Positions 1 to 8,988 of a stretch of 64,000 bases of DNA are shown piece after piece (positions within the stretch are counted from its first letter, which is position 1; each line of letters starts with the position of its first letter). A model generated the notes under the pieces. The model searched no databases. It was not told the origin of the DNA and was given only the letters and a program-made list of their open reading frames with translations. Source of the DNA: Fibrobacter sp. (GTDB lineage Bacteria; Fibrobacterota; Fibrobacteria; Fibrobacterales; Fibrobacteraceae); NCBI GenBank assembly GCA_024399015.1, contig JAKSIC010000005.1, positions 62,001 through 126,000 on the forward strand. Direction: 5' to 3'. A program made the translations under genes and the position numbers.

Positions 1-1
1 A

Positions 2-2206
2 ACTTGCAACCAGGGCTATTTTGAAAACGGCAACCTGGACTGCGTCGCTACCTCCAACAGTTTCAAAACCAAGGGTCTCTCCTTCCTGTACCTGTTGGGC
101 ATGCCCTTCCTGGGAACCGACCTTCATTGGATATTCTCCGCAGAACTGTTGATGCTCCCGCTGGCAGTGCTTTTAATGTTCCTCGCGGTGGTCGCCTGGA
201 CAAAGCAACCCCTTTTGGCATTTTTTGCCGCCCTCCTGACCGGCCTACAGCCCACCGTACTTTTCCAGTTCCGTTCCATGTCCGTGGAACCCCTCTATAT
301 TTTCCTCTCCGCCCTCGCATTATTCTCCTTCAAGTGGGCTTATGACCGAAACACAGTCAAGCACTGGGCATTGAGCGCACTGATCCTCGCATTCTTCGCC
401 CAGACTCGCCAGGAAACCGTATTCTGCTTTGCCCCCTTCATTTTGATGGCTCTCCCCAAGTTGCTGGACGAGAAAGGCGCAAAGACACCTGTTTTCTTCG
501 TCATTCTTTCTGTATTCACAGCTCCGGTACTTTTAACCATCAGTTACTTCCAGGGTTTCGGTTTCCAGGGTGGCGAATTTGAAGCCCACGGGCACTTCTT
601 CGAAGACTTCGCCAAGAACTGGGAAGTCATGACTCAGCCTCTCAAGGAAAACGGCGAACTGGCCAACCCCTTCCTCTCCTATTTTAACTACCTGTTTGCA
701 GCCGGCGGTATCTACCTTATCTTCCGTGCCATTTTTGACGCCACCAAGAAAAACTACTTCTACCTGAAAGTCCTCGCATTTGTCGTCCTTTACCACATTC
801 AGACCTATGTAATCCTGGAAAACGTTTCCGGAGACTTCAGCATCGAAATCAACCAGCGTTACAGCTTGGTCATGCTTCCCACCATGGCATTCCTGGGAGC
901 ACTTCCTGTTGCCCACCTAATTGAAGCAACCATGAAGTACTCCGTACCCGAAAAGGCTTTGTTCAAGGGAACCTTCATTGCAGGCGTCATCGTAGCTTTG
1001 TGTTTTGCAGGATGGACCGCCCACTACAAGGAATCCTTCAACAACAACATCATGTACAACCGCAACCATTTGACCATCGAGGAATACGAGATTCTCAGTT
1101 GGCTCAAGGAACAGCCCAAAGCCGAGCGATTGTTCATCTACGGTAGGCCCTGGCATTTTGTAGGTTACGGCATTTCTTCCATCCACTACGAGCGAGCACG
1201 TCAGCTGAACGACGATGACCTGAAGCAGCTCATCAGCAAGTACAATGGAGAAGTCTACTATATCCGCGGTTTGGATTGCTGGGATAGCAAGACCTACCAC
1301 AAGAAGGCTGTGGAACATCGCATTCCCACCACCTGTGATATTTTCGAACGCGAAATGGACATGGACGGCGTGAAAAACATCCTCGTCACCAACAATTACT
1401 GGGTGCAAATCGCCAAGTTCAATGGTCGAAAGAATTTCAACCCCAAGAATATCATTGTCATTGACGAGCCCATTCTCAAAAAGGTCGCTCCCGAAGAAAA
1501 GCTGAACCTGAACGAAATGGAAGAAAACACCGACGTCAACAAAATCGTTGTTGATTCCGTCAAGTTCAACTACAATCTTAAGGAAAATGGCGAGGCTGCA
1601 GACAGCTGGGATTTGCGAATTGTTCTCAACACCAAGAGTATGCAGTTTGGCAAATACGAATTCGGCGAAGGTTCTTTCACCCTCCCTATCGATACTCTTC
1701 CGGCAGGTTACAGCAACATCCGTTTCATCATCACCAACCGAAATTCTGGAAAAACCATCGCCAACATCAACAAGACTTACTTTAATGCTGCAGATGGAGT
1801 TATCAACCTTGCAGACCTGAAGTACGAGAGTCACAGTCAAGATTGGGGCAAGATTGGATTCAACCAGACCATTGAAGGTCACAAGTTCACAGTCAACAGC
1901 ACCACTTACGATAATGGACTTGGCACACACGCAAAGTCCGAGACCGTCTACAACATTGAAGGAAAGTACACAAATTTCCGCACAAGCTACGGTCTGGACG
2001 ATGAATCCATCTGTGGCGAAGGTATTTTCATTGAAGTTTGGGGTGACAGTAATTTGCTGGCCCAGTCTCCGGCAATCCAGAACGGAGTCGTGCAAACGAT
2101 TACCGCCAACGTAAAAGACGTTCAAAAGTTGACCATCAAATCCCTCCCTGTGGCAGGAATCAATTGCAGCCACGTAGACTTTATCCAACCTGTACTTATC
2201 CCGTAG
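2..2206 (+). CDS. Membrane glycosyltransferase with C-terminal NPCBM domain (5' end outside window)
   Basis: The reading frame is open back to the window edge, so the true start is upstream; a TTG at 95 is only an internal candidate. The first ~320 visible residues hold many hydrophobic segments interrupted by short charged loops, as in GT39/ArnT-like polytopic transferases that use lipid-linked sugars. A soluble region follows. The last ~130 residues resemble an NPCBM (novel putative carbohydrate-binding module) domain, including the hallmark GLGTHAKSE. It lies 6 bp before a GtrB/ArnC-like GT2, which would supply a polyprenyl-phosphate sugar donor. The donor and acceptor cannot be read from sequence. 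The transferase family is an inference from topology and neighbours; NPCBM is the firmer call. Confidence 0.7.
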   Translation, partial: TCNQGYFENGNLDCVATSNSFKTKGLSFLYLLGMPFLGTDLHWIFSAELLMLPLAVLLMFLAVVAWTKQPLLAFFAALLTGLQPTVLFQFRSMSVEPLYIFLSALALFSFKWAYDRNTVKHWALSALILAFFAQTRQETVFCFAPFILMALPKLLDEKGAKTPVFFVILSVFTAPVLLTISYFQGFGFQGGEFEAHGHFFEDFAKNWEVMTQPLKENGELANPFLSYFNYLFAAGGIYLIFRAIFDATKKNYFYLKVLAFVVLYHIQTYVILENVSGDFSIEINQRYSLVMLPTMAFLGALPVAHLIEATMKYSVPEKALFKGTFIAGVIVALCFAGWTAHYKESFNNNIMYNRNHLTIEEYEILSWLKEQPKAERLFIYGRPWHFVGYGISSIHYERARQLNDDDLKQLISKYNGEVYYIRGLDCWDSKTYHKKAVEHRIPTTCDIFEREMDMDGVKNILVTNNYWVQIAKFNGRKNFNPKNIIVIDEPILKKVAPEEKLNLNEMEENTDVNKIVVDSVKFNYNLKENGEAADSWDLRIVLNTKSMQFGKYEFGEGSFTLPIDTLPAGYSNIRFIITNRNSGKTIANINKTYFNAADGVINLADLKYESHSQDWGKIGFNQTIEGHKFTVNSTTYDNGLGTHAKSETVYNIEGKYTNFRTSYGLDDESICGEGIFIEVWGDSNLLAQSPAIQNGVVQTITANVKDVQKLTIKSLPVAGINCSHVDFIQPVLIP

Positions 2207-2212
2207 GCAATT

Positions 2213-3130
2213 ATGTTACTCTCTGTAATCGTACCTCTTTATAACGAAGAAGAAATCGTCGCTACCACCTTCAAGGTTCTGGAAGAAGAACTGAAGGATG
2301 TTGAACACGAATTGATTTTCGTAAACGACGGATCCAAGGATAAGACTCGTGAAATTCTGGAAAGTCTTCTCCCCACCACTCCGCACAACAAGCTCGTAAA
2401 CTTCAGCCGAAACTTCGGTCATCAGGCTGCATTCAGCGCAGGCCTGGACAAAGCTACTGGCGATGCCGTGGTCATTATCGACGGCGACCTGCAGGACCCG
2501 CCTAGCCTCATCCACGAAATGCTGGAAAAGTGGCGCGAAGGATACCAGGTTGTTTATGCCCAGCGTAACAAGCGCGCAGGCGAAACCATCTTCAAGCGTT
2601 TCACAGCATTCGCATTCTACCGCATTATCGGCAAGCTCACCAGCATTGACATTCCCCCTGACACCGGCGACTACCGCCTTATGGACCGCTGCGTCGTAGA
2701 CCAGCTGAAGAACTTGCCGGAACGTAGCCGTTTCCTCCGCGGTTTGGTTTGCTGGGTCGGTTTCAAGAAGATTGGCGTCAAGTACGACCGTGCAGAACGC
2801 ACCGCAGGCACATCCAAGTACCCGCTGAAGAAAATGGTCCGCCTCGCCTTGGACGGTATCACCGGTTTCAGTTCCGCACCCCTTAAGATCAGTTTCTACA
2901 TGGGCATCTTTGCGACCATCGTTGGCTTCGGCATTTTCGTATGGTCCATCCTCGAGAAGTTCCTTTCTCCGGCAACAACCGTTCCGGGCTGGGCCTCCCT
3001 CATGACCGCCATCGTTTTCTTCTCCGGCGTTCAGCTGATGACCATCGGTATTCTCGGTGAATATATCGGCCGCATTTACGACGAAGTAAAGCAGCGTCCT
3101 CTGTACATTGAAGACAAGAAACAGGATTAA
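2213..3130 (+). CDS. GT2 polyprenyl-phosphate glycosyltransferase (GtrB/ArnC/DPM-like)
   Basis: The 305-residue protein has an N-terminal GT-A domain opening VIVPLYNEEE, the nucleotide-metal motif DGDLQDPP near residue 90, and two C-terminal membrane helices (about 225-255 and 265-290). This is the layout of enzymes such as GtrB, ArnC and dolichyl-phosphate mannose synthase, which move a sugar from a nucleotide donor to polyprenyl phosphate on the cytoplasmic face. It starts 6 bp after the upstream membrane transferase and stops 2 bp before gmk, so the three genes are probably co-transcribed. A pairing with the upstream protein (donor maker plus periplasmic transferase) is inferred. The sugar is unknown. 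Confidence 0.88.
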   Translation: MLLSVIVPLYNEEEIVATTFKVLEEELKDVEHELIFVNDGSKDKTREILESLLPTTPHNKLVNFSRNFGHQAAFSAGLDKATGDAVVIIDGDLQDPPSLIHEMLEKWREGYQVVYAQRNKRAGETIFKRFTAFAFYRIIGKLTSIDIPPDTGDYRLMDRCVVDQLKNLPERSRFLRGLVCWVGFKKIGVKYDRAERTAGTSKYPLKKMVRLALDGITGFSSAPLKISFYMGIFATIVGFGIFVWSILEKFLSPATTVPGWASLMTAIVFFSGVQLMTIGILGEYIGRIYDEVKQRPLYIEDKKQD

Positions 3131-3132
3131 TT

Positions 3133-3690
3133 ATGAAAAACAAACTATTTGTAATGAGTTCCGCCAGCGGCGCAGGTAAATCCACTTTACAGAAGGAAGT
3201 GCTCCCCGACTTCCCGGATATCAAATATTCTATTTCCGCAACCACCCGTAAGCCCCGAGTCGGCGAAGTAGACGGAGTCCATTATTTTTTCAAGACTCGC
3301 GAAGAATTTGAAGAACTGATCAAGAACGATGGCTTGATTGAATGGAACGAAGTCCACGGTAACTACTATGGCACCCCCAAGAGTTTTGTGGAACAGACTC
3401 TCGCCGAAGGTAACCGCGTGCTGTTTGACCTGGATGTTTTCGGAAAGGTGAACTTCGACAAGGTTTATCCCGACGCAACCGGCATTTTGATTTTGCCGCC
3501 CAGCGACGAAGAACTGGAACGTCGTCTCCGCGGTCGCGGTACTGATTCCGAAGAAGTCATTCAGCTCCGTCTTGCAAACGCTAAGAAGGAAGTGGAATTC
3601 GCCAAGACCAAGGGCAAGTACGAATACGTCATCGTCAACGATGACCTCCAGAAAGCCGCCGACGAACTCCGCGCTATTTTGAAGAAATAA
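3133..3690 (+). CDS. gmk: Guanylate kinase
   Basis: The 185-residue product carries the P-loop SSASGAGKST at residues 9-18 and the guanylate-kinase signature region that follows (ISATTRKPRVGEVDGVHYFF). It phosphorylates GMP to GDP with ATP in the cytoplasm. It starts 2 bp after the GT2 stop. The length is slightly short for the family (about 200), but all core motifs are present. A hairpin at 3695-3713 separates it from the convergent priA gene. Confidence 0.97.
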   Translation: MKNKLFVMSSASGAGKSTLQKEVLPDFPDIKYSISATTRKPRVGEVDGVHYFFKTREEFEELIKNDGLIEWNEVHGNYYGTPKSFVEQTLAEGNRVLFDLDVFGKVNFDKVYPDATGILILPPSDEELERRLRGRGTDSEEVIQLRLANAKKEVEFAKTKGKYEYVIVNDDLQKAADELRAILKK

Positions 3691-3694
3691 AAAA

Positions 3695-3713
3695 CAAGGG
3701 GTCAACCCCCTTG
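3695..3713 (-). terminator. Intrinsic terminator for priA (minus strand)
   Basis: A 7-bp stem CAAGGGG/CCCCTTG with a 5-base loop lies between the convergent gmk and priA genes. Read on the minus strand it is followed by a run of T residues (complement of the A-run at 3686-3694), so it fits priA best. In the plus direction the T-tract is weak. Confidence 0.7.
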
Positions 3714-3720
3714 CATCTTA

Positions 3721-5829
3721 TTAATCTATTTCGACCTTTATGTCGACGCCAGGAACCCAAGGTTTCGCGCAGTTGACAATTGGATTTAATACTCTGCGGA
3801 CTGGATTCAGGTCCGCAGTTTTTATATACAGTTTTACCCAATGAACATTCTGGACCATGGAAATGAAAGCATCCACAGGTCCAAGGACCATCAGGGACTT
3901 TTCAGCACGCAGCATTTGTTCCAGGCGGTTTACTGCATTACGCAAAAGTTTTTCATCACGACTTCCGCAACTGATTTCTACAAGTTTGCAGAACGGCGGA
4001 TAGAACGCGTCGCGCCGATCTCCAATTTCCTTCTGGGCGAATCCTTCAAAGTCATGGGAAATGGCGAACTGCATAACTGGTTCCGAGGGCTTTAGCGTCT
4101 GGATATACACCTGACCCGTGGAGTCTTCTGCACGACCCGCGCGACCTGCGGTCTGACTCAGCAACTGGAACATACGTTCCGTCGCTCTAAAGTCGGGAAT
4201 CCCAAGTCCCGTGTCTGCGCCAACGACCCCCACCAGGCGCACACCTGGGAAGTCATGGCCCTTGGCCACCATTTGCGTCCCGAGGAGTATGTTGTATTCG
4301 CGGTTGCGGAAGGAGTCTAGTATCTTTTCGGTGGCGCCCACGTTCTGAGTTGTGTCACGGTCCATGCGGACGACTTTGGCGCCCGGCACCCATTCCTGGA
4401 TTTCTTCTTCCAGCATTTCAATAGCGCCACCGACAAACTCATAAGTCTCCGCGCCGCAAGCGCTGCAGGGAGAGTTTACCGGGTAAAGCGTTGCGCAATA
4501 ATGACACATAAGGGAGCCGTACTGCTTATGATATACCAGAGGAATATGGCAGTTCTTGCAGTAAAGCGTTTCACCGCATTCCGTGCAAACGCGAATCTTC
4601 GAGTAACCGCGACGGTTCATCAGGACGATAGCCTGATCGCCTGCAGCAACACATTCAGACAACGCCTCGCGAAGTTTCGGCGACAGCAAGATGCCTTTCT
4701 GCTGACGCACCTTTCCCATGTCCACAATGCTTACATCAGGCAACGGAGCCTGAGTTGCACGTTCCTTCAGGTGTAAAACCTTCAGGTGACCCGCAGCCAC
4801 GTTATTGTAGGTTTCAAGACTAGGAGTTGCACTTCCAAGAACCACAAGGGCGCCATGCTTATGGGCCAAATGGAACGCCAGTTCGCGGGTATGGTACCGC
4901 GGGGCGGGATCCTGCTGCTTGAAAGAGGAATCGTGTTCTTCGTCCAGAATCACCAAGTCAAAATCAAAAGGTGCAAGAATAGCGCTTCGGGTTCCCAGCA
5001 CCACCCGGGCAGAGCCATTCATAATGGCCACGTAGCCGTTACGTTTCTTGGGGGCGGAAAGCGCAGAATGCAGCACCACCACAGGCACCTGCAGGAACGA
5101 TTCAAAACGTTCCGCCGTCTGGGGAGTAAGTCCTATTTCAGGAACAAGAATCAAAACCTTCTTGCCCTGCTTCAAAGCCTCGTAGGCCAATTCCTGGTAA
5201 ACTCTGGTCTTGCCCGAACCCGTGACACCATGAAGCAAAGTTCCGCGGAAACCGGTTCCATTCAAATCAGCAACCAAGGATTGCAGAGCGTTACTTTGTT
5301 CCAAAGTCAAGGGAGGCAGGTCCGGTTTCGGCAACATTTTCAGCGCATTCTGTTTCTCAGCGGTACCGGCAGCGTCACCGGAATCATTTTCCGTCAAACT
5401 CTTTTCAAAAGCCAGTGCTTCCAGGAACTTCTCAAAATCCGCAGGCCAAAAGACAAACAAGGCCTTCATGGGCGTGGAGATATAGTACCTCGCCACCCAT
5501 TCCAAATTTTCCATATAACGTTCGCTGAACGCGAAACCCGATTGATGGGGGCAAGCCAGGCGAACATCAAAATTGGGGCGTTCCTGGTGAACCTTGGAAA
5601 CCACAGCCAAGGCAGGCTTTTTTCGGGTAGCGAACTGGACCCAAACTAGGTCACCCCTTTGCAACGTAGCGCCCTGGGGAACCCCGTAGGTATAAACCGC
5701 CGGAGCCAAGGGAATGTACACCTCGCAAAAACTGGTCAACTGAGATGATCTGACCTTGAGATGAACATCCTCGGGAGGGATAATTTTGGGGATTCGCTTT
5801 GCCACGGAGTCAAAGATAGTTAAACCCAT
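3721..5829 (-). CDS. priA: Primosomal protein N' (PriA helicase)
   Basis: The protein of about 702 residues restarts collapsed replication forks. It shows Walker A GVTGSGKT, the Walker B/DEAH-type box LDEEHDSS, a central cysteine cluster of paired CxxC motifs (CTECGETLYCKNC, then CHYC and CSACG) that would bind two zinc ions, and the helicase C-terminal motif QTAGRAGRAE. The ATG at 5829 is preferred over a TTG one codon upstream because AGGGG sits 5 bases before it. The N-terminus carries about 30 residues before the usual start of the DNA-binding domain, so a later non-ATG start is possible. It is divergent from the DUF349 gene. Confidence 0.95.
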   Translation of the reverse strand: MGLTIFDSVAKRIPKIIPPEDVHLKVRSSQLTSFCEVYIPLAPAVYTYGVPQGATLQRGDLVWVQFATRKKPALAVVSKVHQERPNFDVRLACPHQSGFAFSERYMENLEWVARYYISTPMKALFVFWPADFEKFLEALAFEKSLTENDSGDAAGTAEKQNALKMLPKPDLPPLTLEQSNALQSLVADLNGTGFRGTLLHGVTGSGKTRVYQELAYEALKQGKKVLILVPEIGLTPQTAERFESFLQVPVVVLHSALSAPKKRNGYVAIMNGSARVVLGTRSAILAPFDFDLVILDEEHDSSFKQQDPAPRYHTRELAFHLAHKHGALVVLGSATPSLETYNNVAAGHLKVLHLKERATQAPLPDVSIVDMGKVRQQKGILLSPKLREALSECVAAGDQAIVLMNRRGYSKIRVCTECGETLYCKNCHIPLVYHKQYGSLMCHYCATLYPVNSPCSACGAETYEFVGGAIEMLEEEIQEWVPGAKVVRMDRDTTQNVGATEKILDSFRNREYNILLGTQMVAKGHDFPGVRLVGVVGADTGLGIPDFRATERMFQLLSQTAGRAGRAEDSTGQVYIQTLKPSEPVMQFAISHDFEGFAQKEIGDRRDAFYPPFCKLVEISCGSRDEKLLRNAVNRLEQMLRAEKSLMVLGPVDAFISMVQNVHWVKLYIKTADLNPVRRVLNPIVNCAKPWVPGVDIKVEID

Positions 5830-5893
5830 CAAAAACCCCTATTTTTTAGGGAAAATTTTTTTCAAAAAACTTTTTTTATTTAGATTATAACTA

Positions 5894-5914
5894 TAAATCC
5901 GGTATACGGATTTA
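5894..5914. promoter_or_regulatory. Inverted repeat in the leader of the DUF349 gene
   Basis: Perfect 8-bp arms TAAATCCG/CGGATTTA are separated by GTATA. The element lies just after AT-rich TATAA-type sequences (5886-5897) and about 20 bases before the start codon. It could be an operator or an RNA hairpin near the ribosome-binding site. Confidence 0.5.
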
Positions 5915-5935
5915 CCTACCTATTGGAGATATTTT

Positions 5936-8851
5936 ATGAGCTTATTTGATTTTATGAAGGCAAACTGGAAAAAGTCCGACCCCGCTGTACGCGCAGCCGC
6001 TGTGGAAAACGAGGTGGAAGATCAGGATATTATCGAAAGCCTGGCCAGTTCCGACCCTGATGTTAAGGTACGTACTGCAGCAGTCAAGAAGTTGACCGTC
6101 GTTGAAACACTTCAGAAGATTTCCAAATCTGACAGTGACGACAACATCCGCCGCTTGGCAGCCAATCGCTACCTGGACGAAGTGGTTAAGATCCTTAAGA
6201 ATACGACCAATCCTTCCGAAAAGGAATTGGCATTGGCAATCGAGCTCAAAGATACCCATTACGCAGAAGATCTTTTGAAGTCCTCCGTCACCGGCGAAGT
6301 CGTCCGCGCCGAACTGGTGAAGCACTGCAACAAGTCCAGCATCCTGGCCGCCGTGGCAAACAACGACGCCAGCGAAAAAATTGCCTTGGCCGCCGCAGAA
6401 AAGGTGACCTCCGAATCCCTCATGCAGGATCTGACCAAGAAGTCCAAGCACAACTCTGTCCGCAAGTTGATCGCCGACAAGATCCGCGCCAAGAAGGAAG
6501 CAGAAGACGGCGGCAAGAAGGCCGCAGTACTTCTCCAGAGCAAGCGCGAAGCATTGATTGGCCAGGCACACAGCCTCGCCGCAAGCAAGGACCCGCTGAG
6601 CGTCAAGGCTCAGTTCGACGACTTGATGAAGGACGCTGCCGAAATCGGCATGGGCGAATTCCAGCCCACCCTCAACGAAGTTTACGCCAGCTTCAACAAG
6701 TTCTGCGACGAACTCAACGCAGAAAAGTTGGCAGCAGCCAAGGCTGAAGCTGAAAAGCAGGCAAAGATCCAGAGCCTCGCTTCTGAACTTGAAGAATTGG
6801 AACAGATCATTGCAGAAGGCAAGCTTGCCGACAGTGCAGACCGCGTTTCCGCAATCATGAACGACTGGGCCGAAGGCAAGTCCATTATGGACGCTAGCCT
6901 CATCAAGCGTTTCAACAACGCCTACTTCAAGGTCCAGGAATCCAAGAAGGTTGTTGAAGTTGCAGAAGCTACTGCAGAAACCGCAGCAGACGAATCCGCC
7001 CGTCCGGAATTGCTGGAACGTCTCCAGGCACTTTCCGAAACCGACGTGAACGAATCCACCGGCAAGCACCTCCACGCCATCGTCCGCGAATGGGAAAAGC
7101 TTCCGCTCCTTGAAGGCGAAGACCCCGTCCTCCAGTCCTACAACGCCCTTCGCAACAAGCTCTCCGAAAAGATTTCCTCCTTCAACGAAAACGCACAGAA
7201 GGTCGTTGAAGAAAATTCCGCAAAGCTCAAGGCCATCATCGAAAAGGTGAAGGCCCTGGACGAAAACGAAAACTTCACCGAAATCAACAAGAAGGTTCGT
7301 GACTTCTACAACCAGTGGAAGGAAATCGTCGGCGAACAGAAGTTCAAGTACCACGACCTGTGGCAGGAATACAAGGCAGCAACCGCCCGCTTCCAGGAAA
7401 TGCAGCAGTGGGAAAACTGGCACAACGAAAAGGACCGCGATGACCTCCTGACCGAAATGGATGCTCTCACCAACGAAGCTCCCAGCCAGGCTGTTCTCTC
7501 CAAGCTCCGTGAACTTTCCAACCGTTGGAAGGAAATCGGTCGCGTGTCTGCTGACAAGTACCAGGCCATGCAGGAACGTTTCCAGGCTAACTACGAAAAG
7601 ATCAAGACCAATTGCGCATCCTTCATTGAAGAAATGAATGCAGAACGTCTCAAGAACTTGGCCGACAAGGAAGCCCTCTGCCAGAAGATTGAAGAACTTG
7701 TTGCCAACGCAGAAATTTTCTGGAAGGACAAGTTCAAGACCATGCAGGAACTCCAGGAATCCTGGAAGAACATCGGCATGGTGCCGAAGGAAAATGTGGC
7801 AGCTCTCACCGAACGTTTCAAGGCCGCTGTCAATTCCTTCTACGCTCAGCATAAGGAAAATGTCAAGCAGGAAGACGAATCCCGCGAAGCCAACTACGAA
7901 AAGAAGGTAGCTCTCTGCGAAGAAGCCGAAGCTCTTATCGAATCCACCGACTGGAATGCTACTTCCAACAAGTTGAAACAGCTCCAGGATGCATGGAAGG
8001 CCTCCGGCCCGGTACCTAAGAGCAAGTCCGACGAAATCTGGACCCGCTTCCGCACCGCTTGCGATAGCTTCTTCGAAAAGAAGCGCACCCACTTCGAAGA
8101 AATGGATGCAAGCAAGCAGAAGAATCTCGACGCCAAGAACGCCATCTGTGAAAAGATGGAAGCAGGCGAAGCAACTCTTACTCTGGACGAATTGAAGGCT
8201 GCAGAAGCAGAATTCAAGGCTCAGGGCATGGTTCCCAAGGAAGCTATCGAAAAGATCAGCGATCGTTTCAATGCTATCCACAACAAGATCCTCACCCGCC
8301 TCGCCCAGGCAGACGCAACCCTCTCCGCAGCCCTCGACGAAGTCAAGGCCAAGAAGCAGGAAATGATCGAAAAGGTCCGTCAGTTCTGCGAAAGCGCTGG
8401 TTCCAACCAGTTGGCCGACGCCGTTCGCGAAACCCAGAAGGAATGGCGCGAAATCGGTTCTTGCGGTGCCGAAGATCAGAACCTCTACAAGACCTTCCGC
8501 GAAGTCTGCGACGACTTCTTCACTCGTCGTCGTGACCAGCTGGACATTCAGGAACAGGCTCGCCAGAACAACCTTCAGAAGAAGCTGTTGCTCTGCGAAC
8601 AGGCAGAAGACCTGCTTACCGACCTGAGCGAAGCAACTGTTGGCGCATCCATGAACAAGGTCAAGCACCTCCGCCGCCTCTGGAAGGAAGTGGGTGCAGT
8701 TCCCCGCGAACATTCCGAAAAGACATGGAACCGTTTCAACTCTGCTTGCGACAAGGTTTTCGCCTTCGGCCGCAAGGACGAACCGAAGGCTGACGAGGCT
8801 CCGGCTGCAGAAGCAAGCGCAGAAGCTCCCGCAGAAAACAAACAAGCATAA
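5936..8851 (+). CDS. Large DUF349 repeat protein with N-terminal HEAT-like region
   Basis: The 971-residue acidic, Lys/Glu-rich protein starts at an ATG preceded by TTGGAGAT. Residues ~15-190 form short helical HEAT-like repeats of the type SSDPDVKVRTAAVKKL. From ~240 onward the protein is alpha-helical with at least seven DUF349-type units, each marked by a W-K/R-x-I/V/S-G motif (WKEIVGE, WKEIGRV, WKNIGMVPKE, WKASGPVPKS, WREIGSCG, WKEVGAVPRE). The tail is rich in Ala, Glu and Pro. No signal peptide or membrane segment is visible, so it is cytoplasmic. DUF349 proteins have no settled function; a scaffold or nucleic-acid-related role is speculation. It is a single-gene unit with its own terminator. 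Confidence 0.9.
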   Translation: MSLFDFMKANWKKSDPAVRAAAVENEVEDQDIIESLASSDPDVKVRTAAVKKLTVVETLQKISKSDSDDNIRRLAANRYLDEVVKILKNTTNPSEKELALAIELKDTHYAEDLLKSSVTGEVVRAELVKHCNKSSILAAVANNDASEKIALAAAEKVTSESLMQDLTKKSKHNSVRKLIADKIRAKKEAEDGGKKAAVLLQSKREALIGQAHSLAASKDPLSVKAQFDDLMKDAAEIGMGEFQPTLNEVYASFNKFCDELNAEKLAAAKAEAEKQAKIQSLASELEELEQIIAEGKLADSADRVSAIMNDWAEGKSIMDASLIKRFNNAYFKVQESKKVVEVAEATAETAADESARPELLERLQALSETDVNESTGKHLHAIVREWEKLPLLEGEDPVLQSYNALRNKLSEKISSFNENAQKVVEENSAKLKAIIEKVKALDENENFTEINKKVRDFYNQWKEIVGEQKFKYHDLWQEYKAATARFQEMQQWENWHNEKDRDDLLTEMDALTNEAPSQAVLSKLRELSNRWKEIGRVSADKYQAMQERFQANYEKIKTNCASFIEEMNAERLKNLADKEALCQKIEELVANAEIFWKDKFKTMQELQESWKNIGMVPKENVAALTERFKAAVNSFYAQHKENVKQEDESREANYEKKVALCEEAEALIESTDWNATSNKLKQLQDAWKASGPVPKSKSDEIWTRFRTACDSFFEKKRTHFEEMDASKQKNLDAKNAICEKMEAGEATLTLDELKAAEAEFKAQGMVPKEAIEKISDRFNAIHNKILTRLAQADATLSAALDEVKAKKQEMIEKVRQFCESAGSNQLADAVRETQKEWREIGSCGAEDQNLYKTFREVCDDFFTRRRDQLDIQEQARQNNLQKKLLLCEQAEDLLTDLSEATVGASMNKVKHLRRLWKEVGAVPREHSEKTWNRFNSACDKVFAFGRKDEPKADEAPAAEASAEAPAENKQA

Positions 8852-8871
8852 AAGAAATCTTAAAAAAATTG

Positions 8872-8907
8872 AAGAACACCTCTTTTCTAGGAGGTGTTCT
8901 TTTTTTT
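8872..8907 (+). terminator. Intrinsic terminator after the DUF349 gene
   Basis: A perfect 11-bp stem (8872-8882 with 8891-8901) and an 8-base loop are followed by a T-run to 8907, 20 bases after the stop codon. Confidence 0.93.
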
Positions 8908-8988
8908 CCAATTCTTGCGCGGGCCCTCTCCCCGCATGATTAATTTTAAACCTTTTAAAAAAGGACGCAATTTTCTAAATTGCAGTCC

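Noticed and set aside
5942-8911. 989-codon open frame on the minus strand opposite the DUF349 gene
   Set aside because: It is the mirror of a Lys/Glu-rich gene (GAA/AAG codons read as Phe/Leu). The translation is Leu/Phe/Cys-rich without domain logic, and the plus-strand gene has clear motifs, a ribosome-binding site and a terminator.
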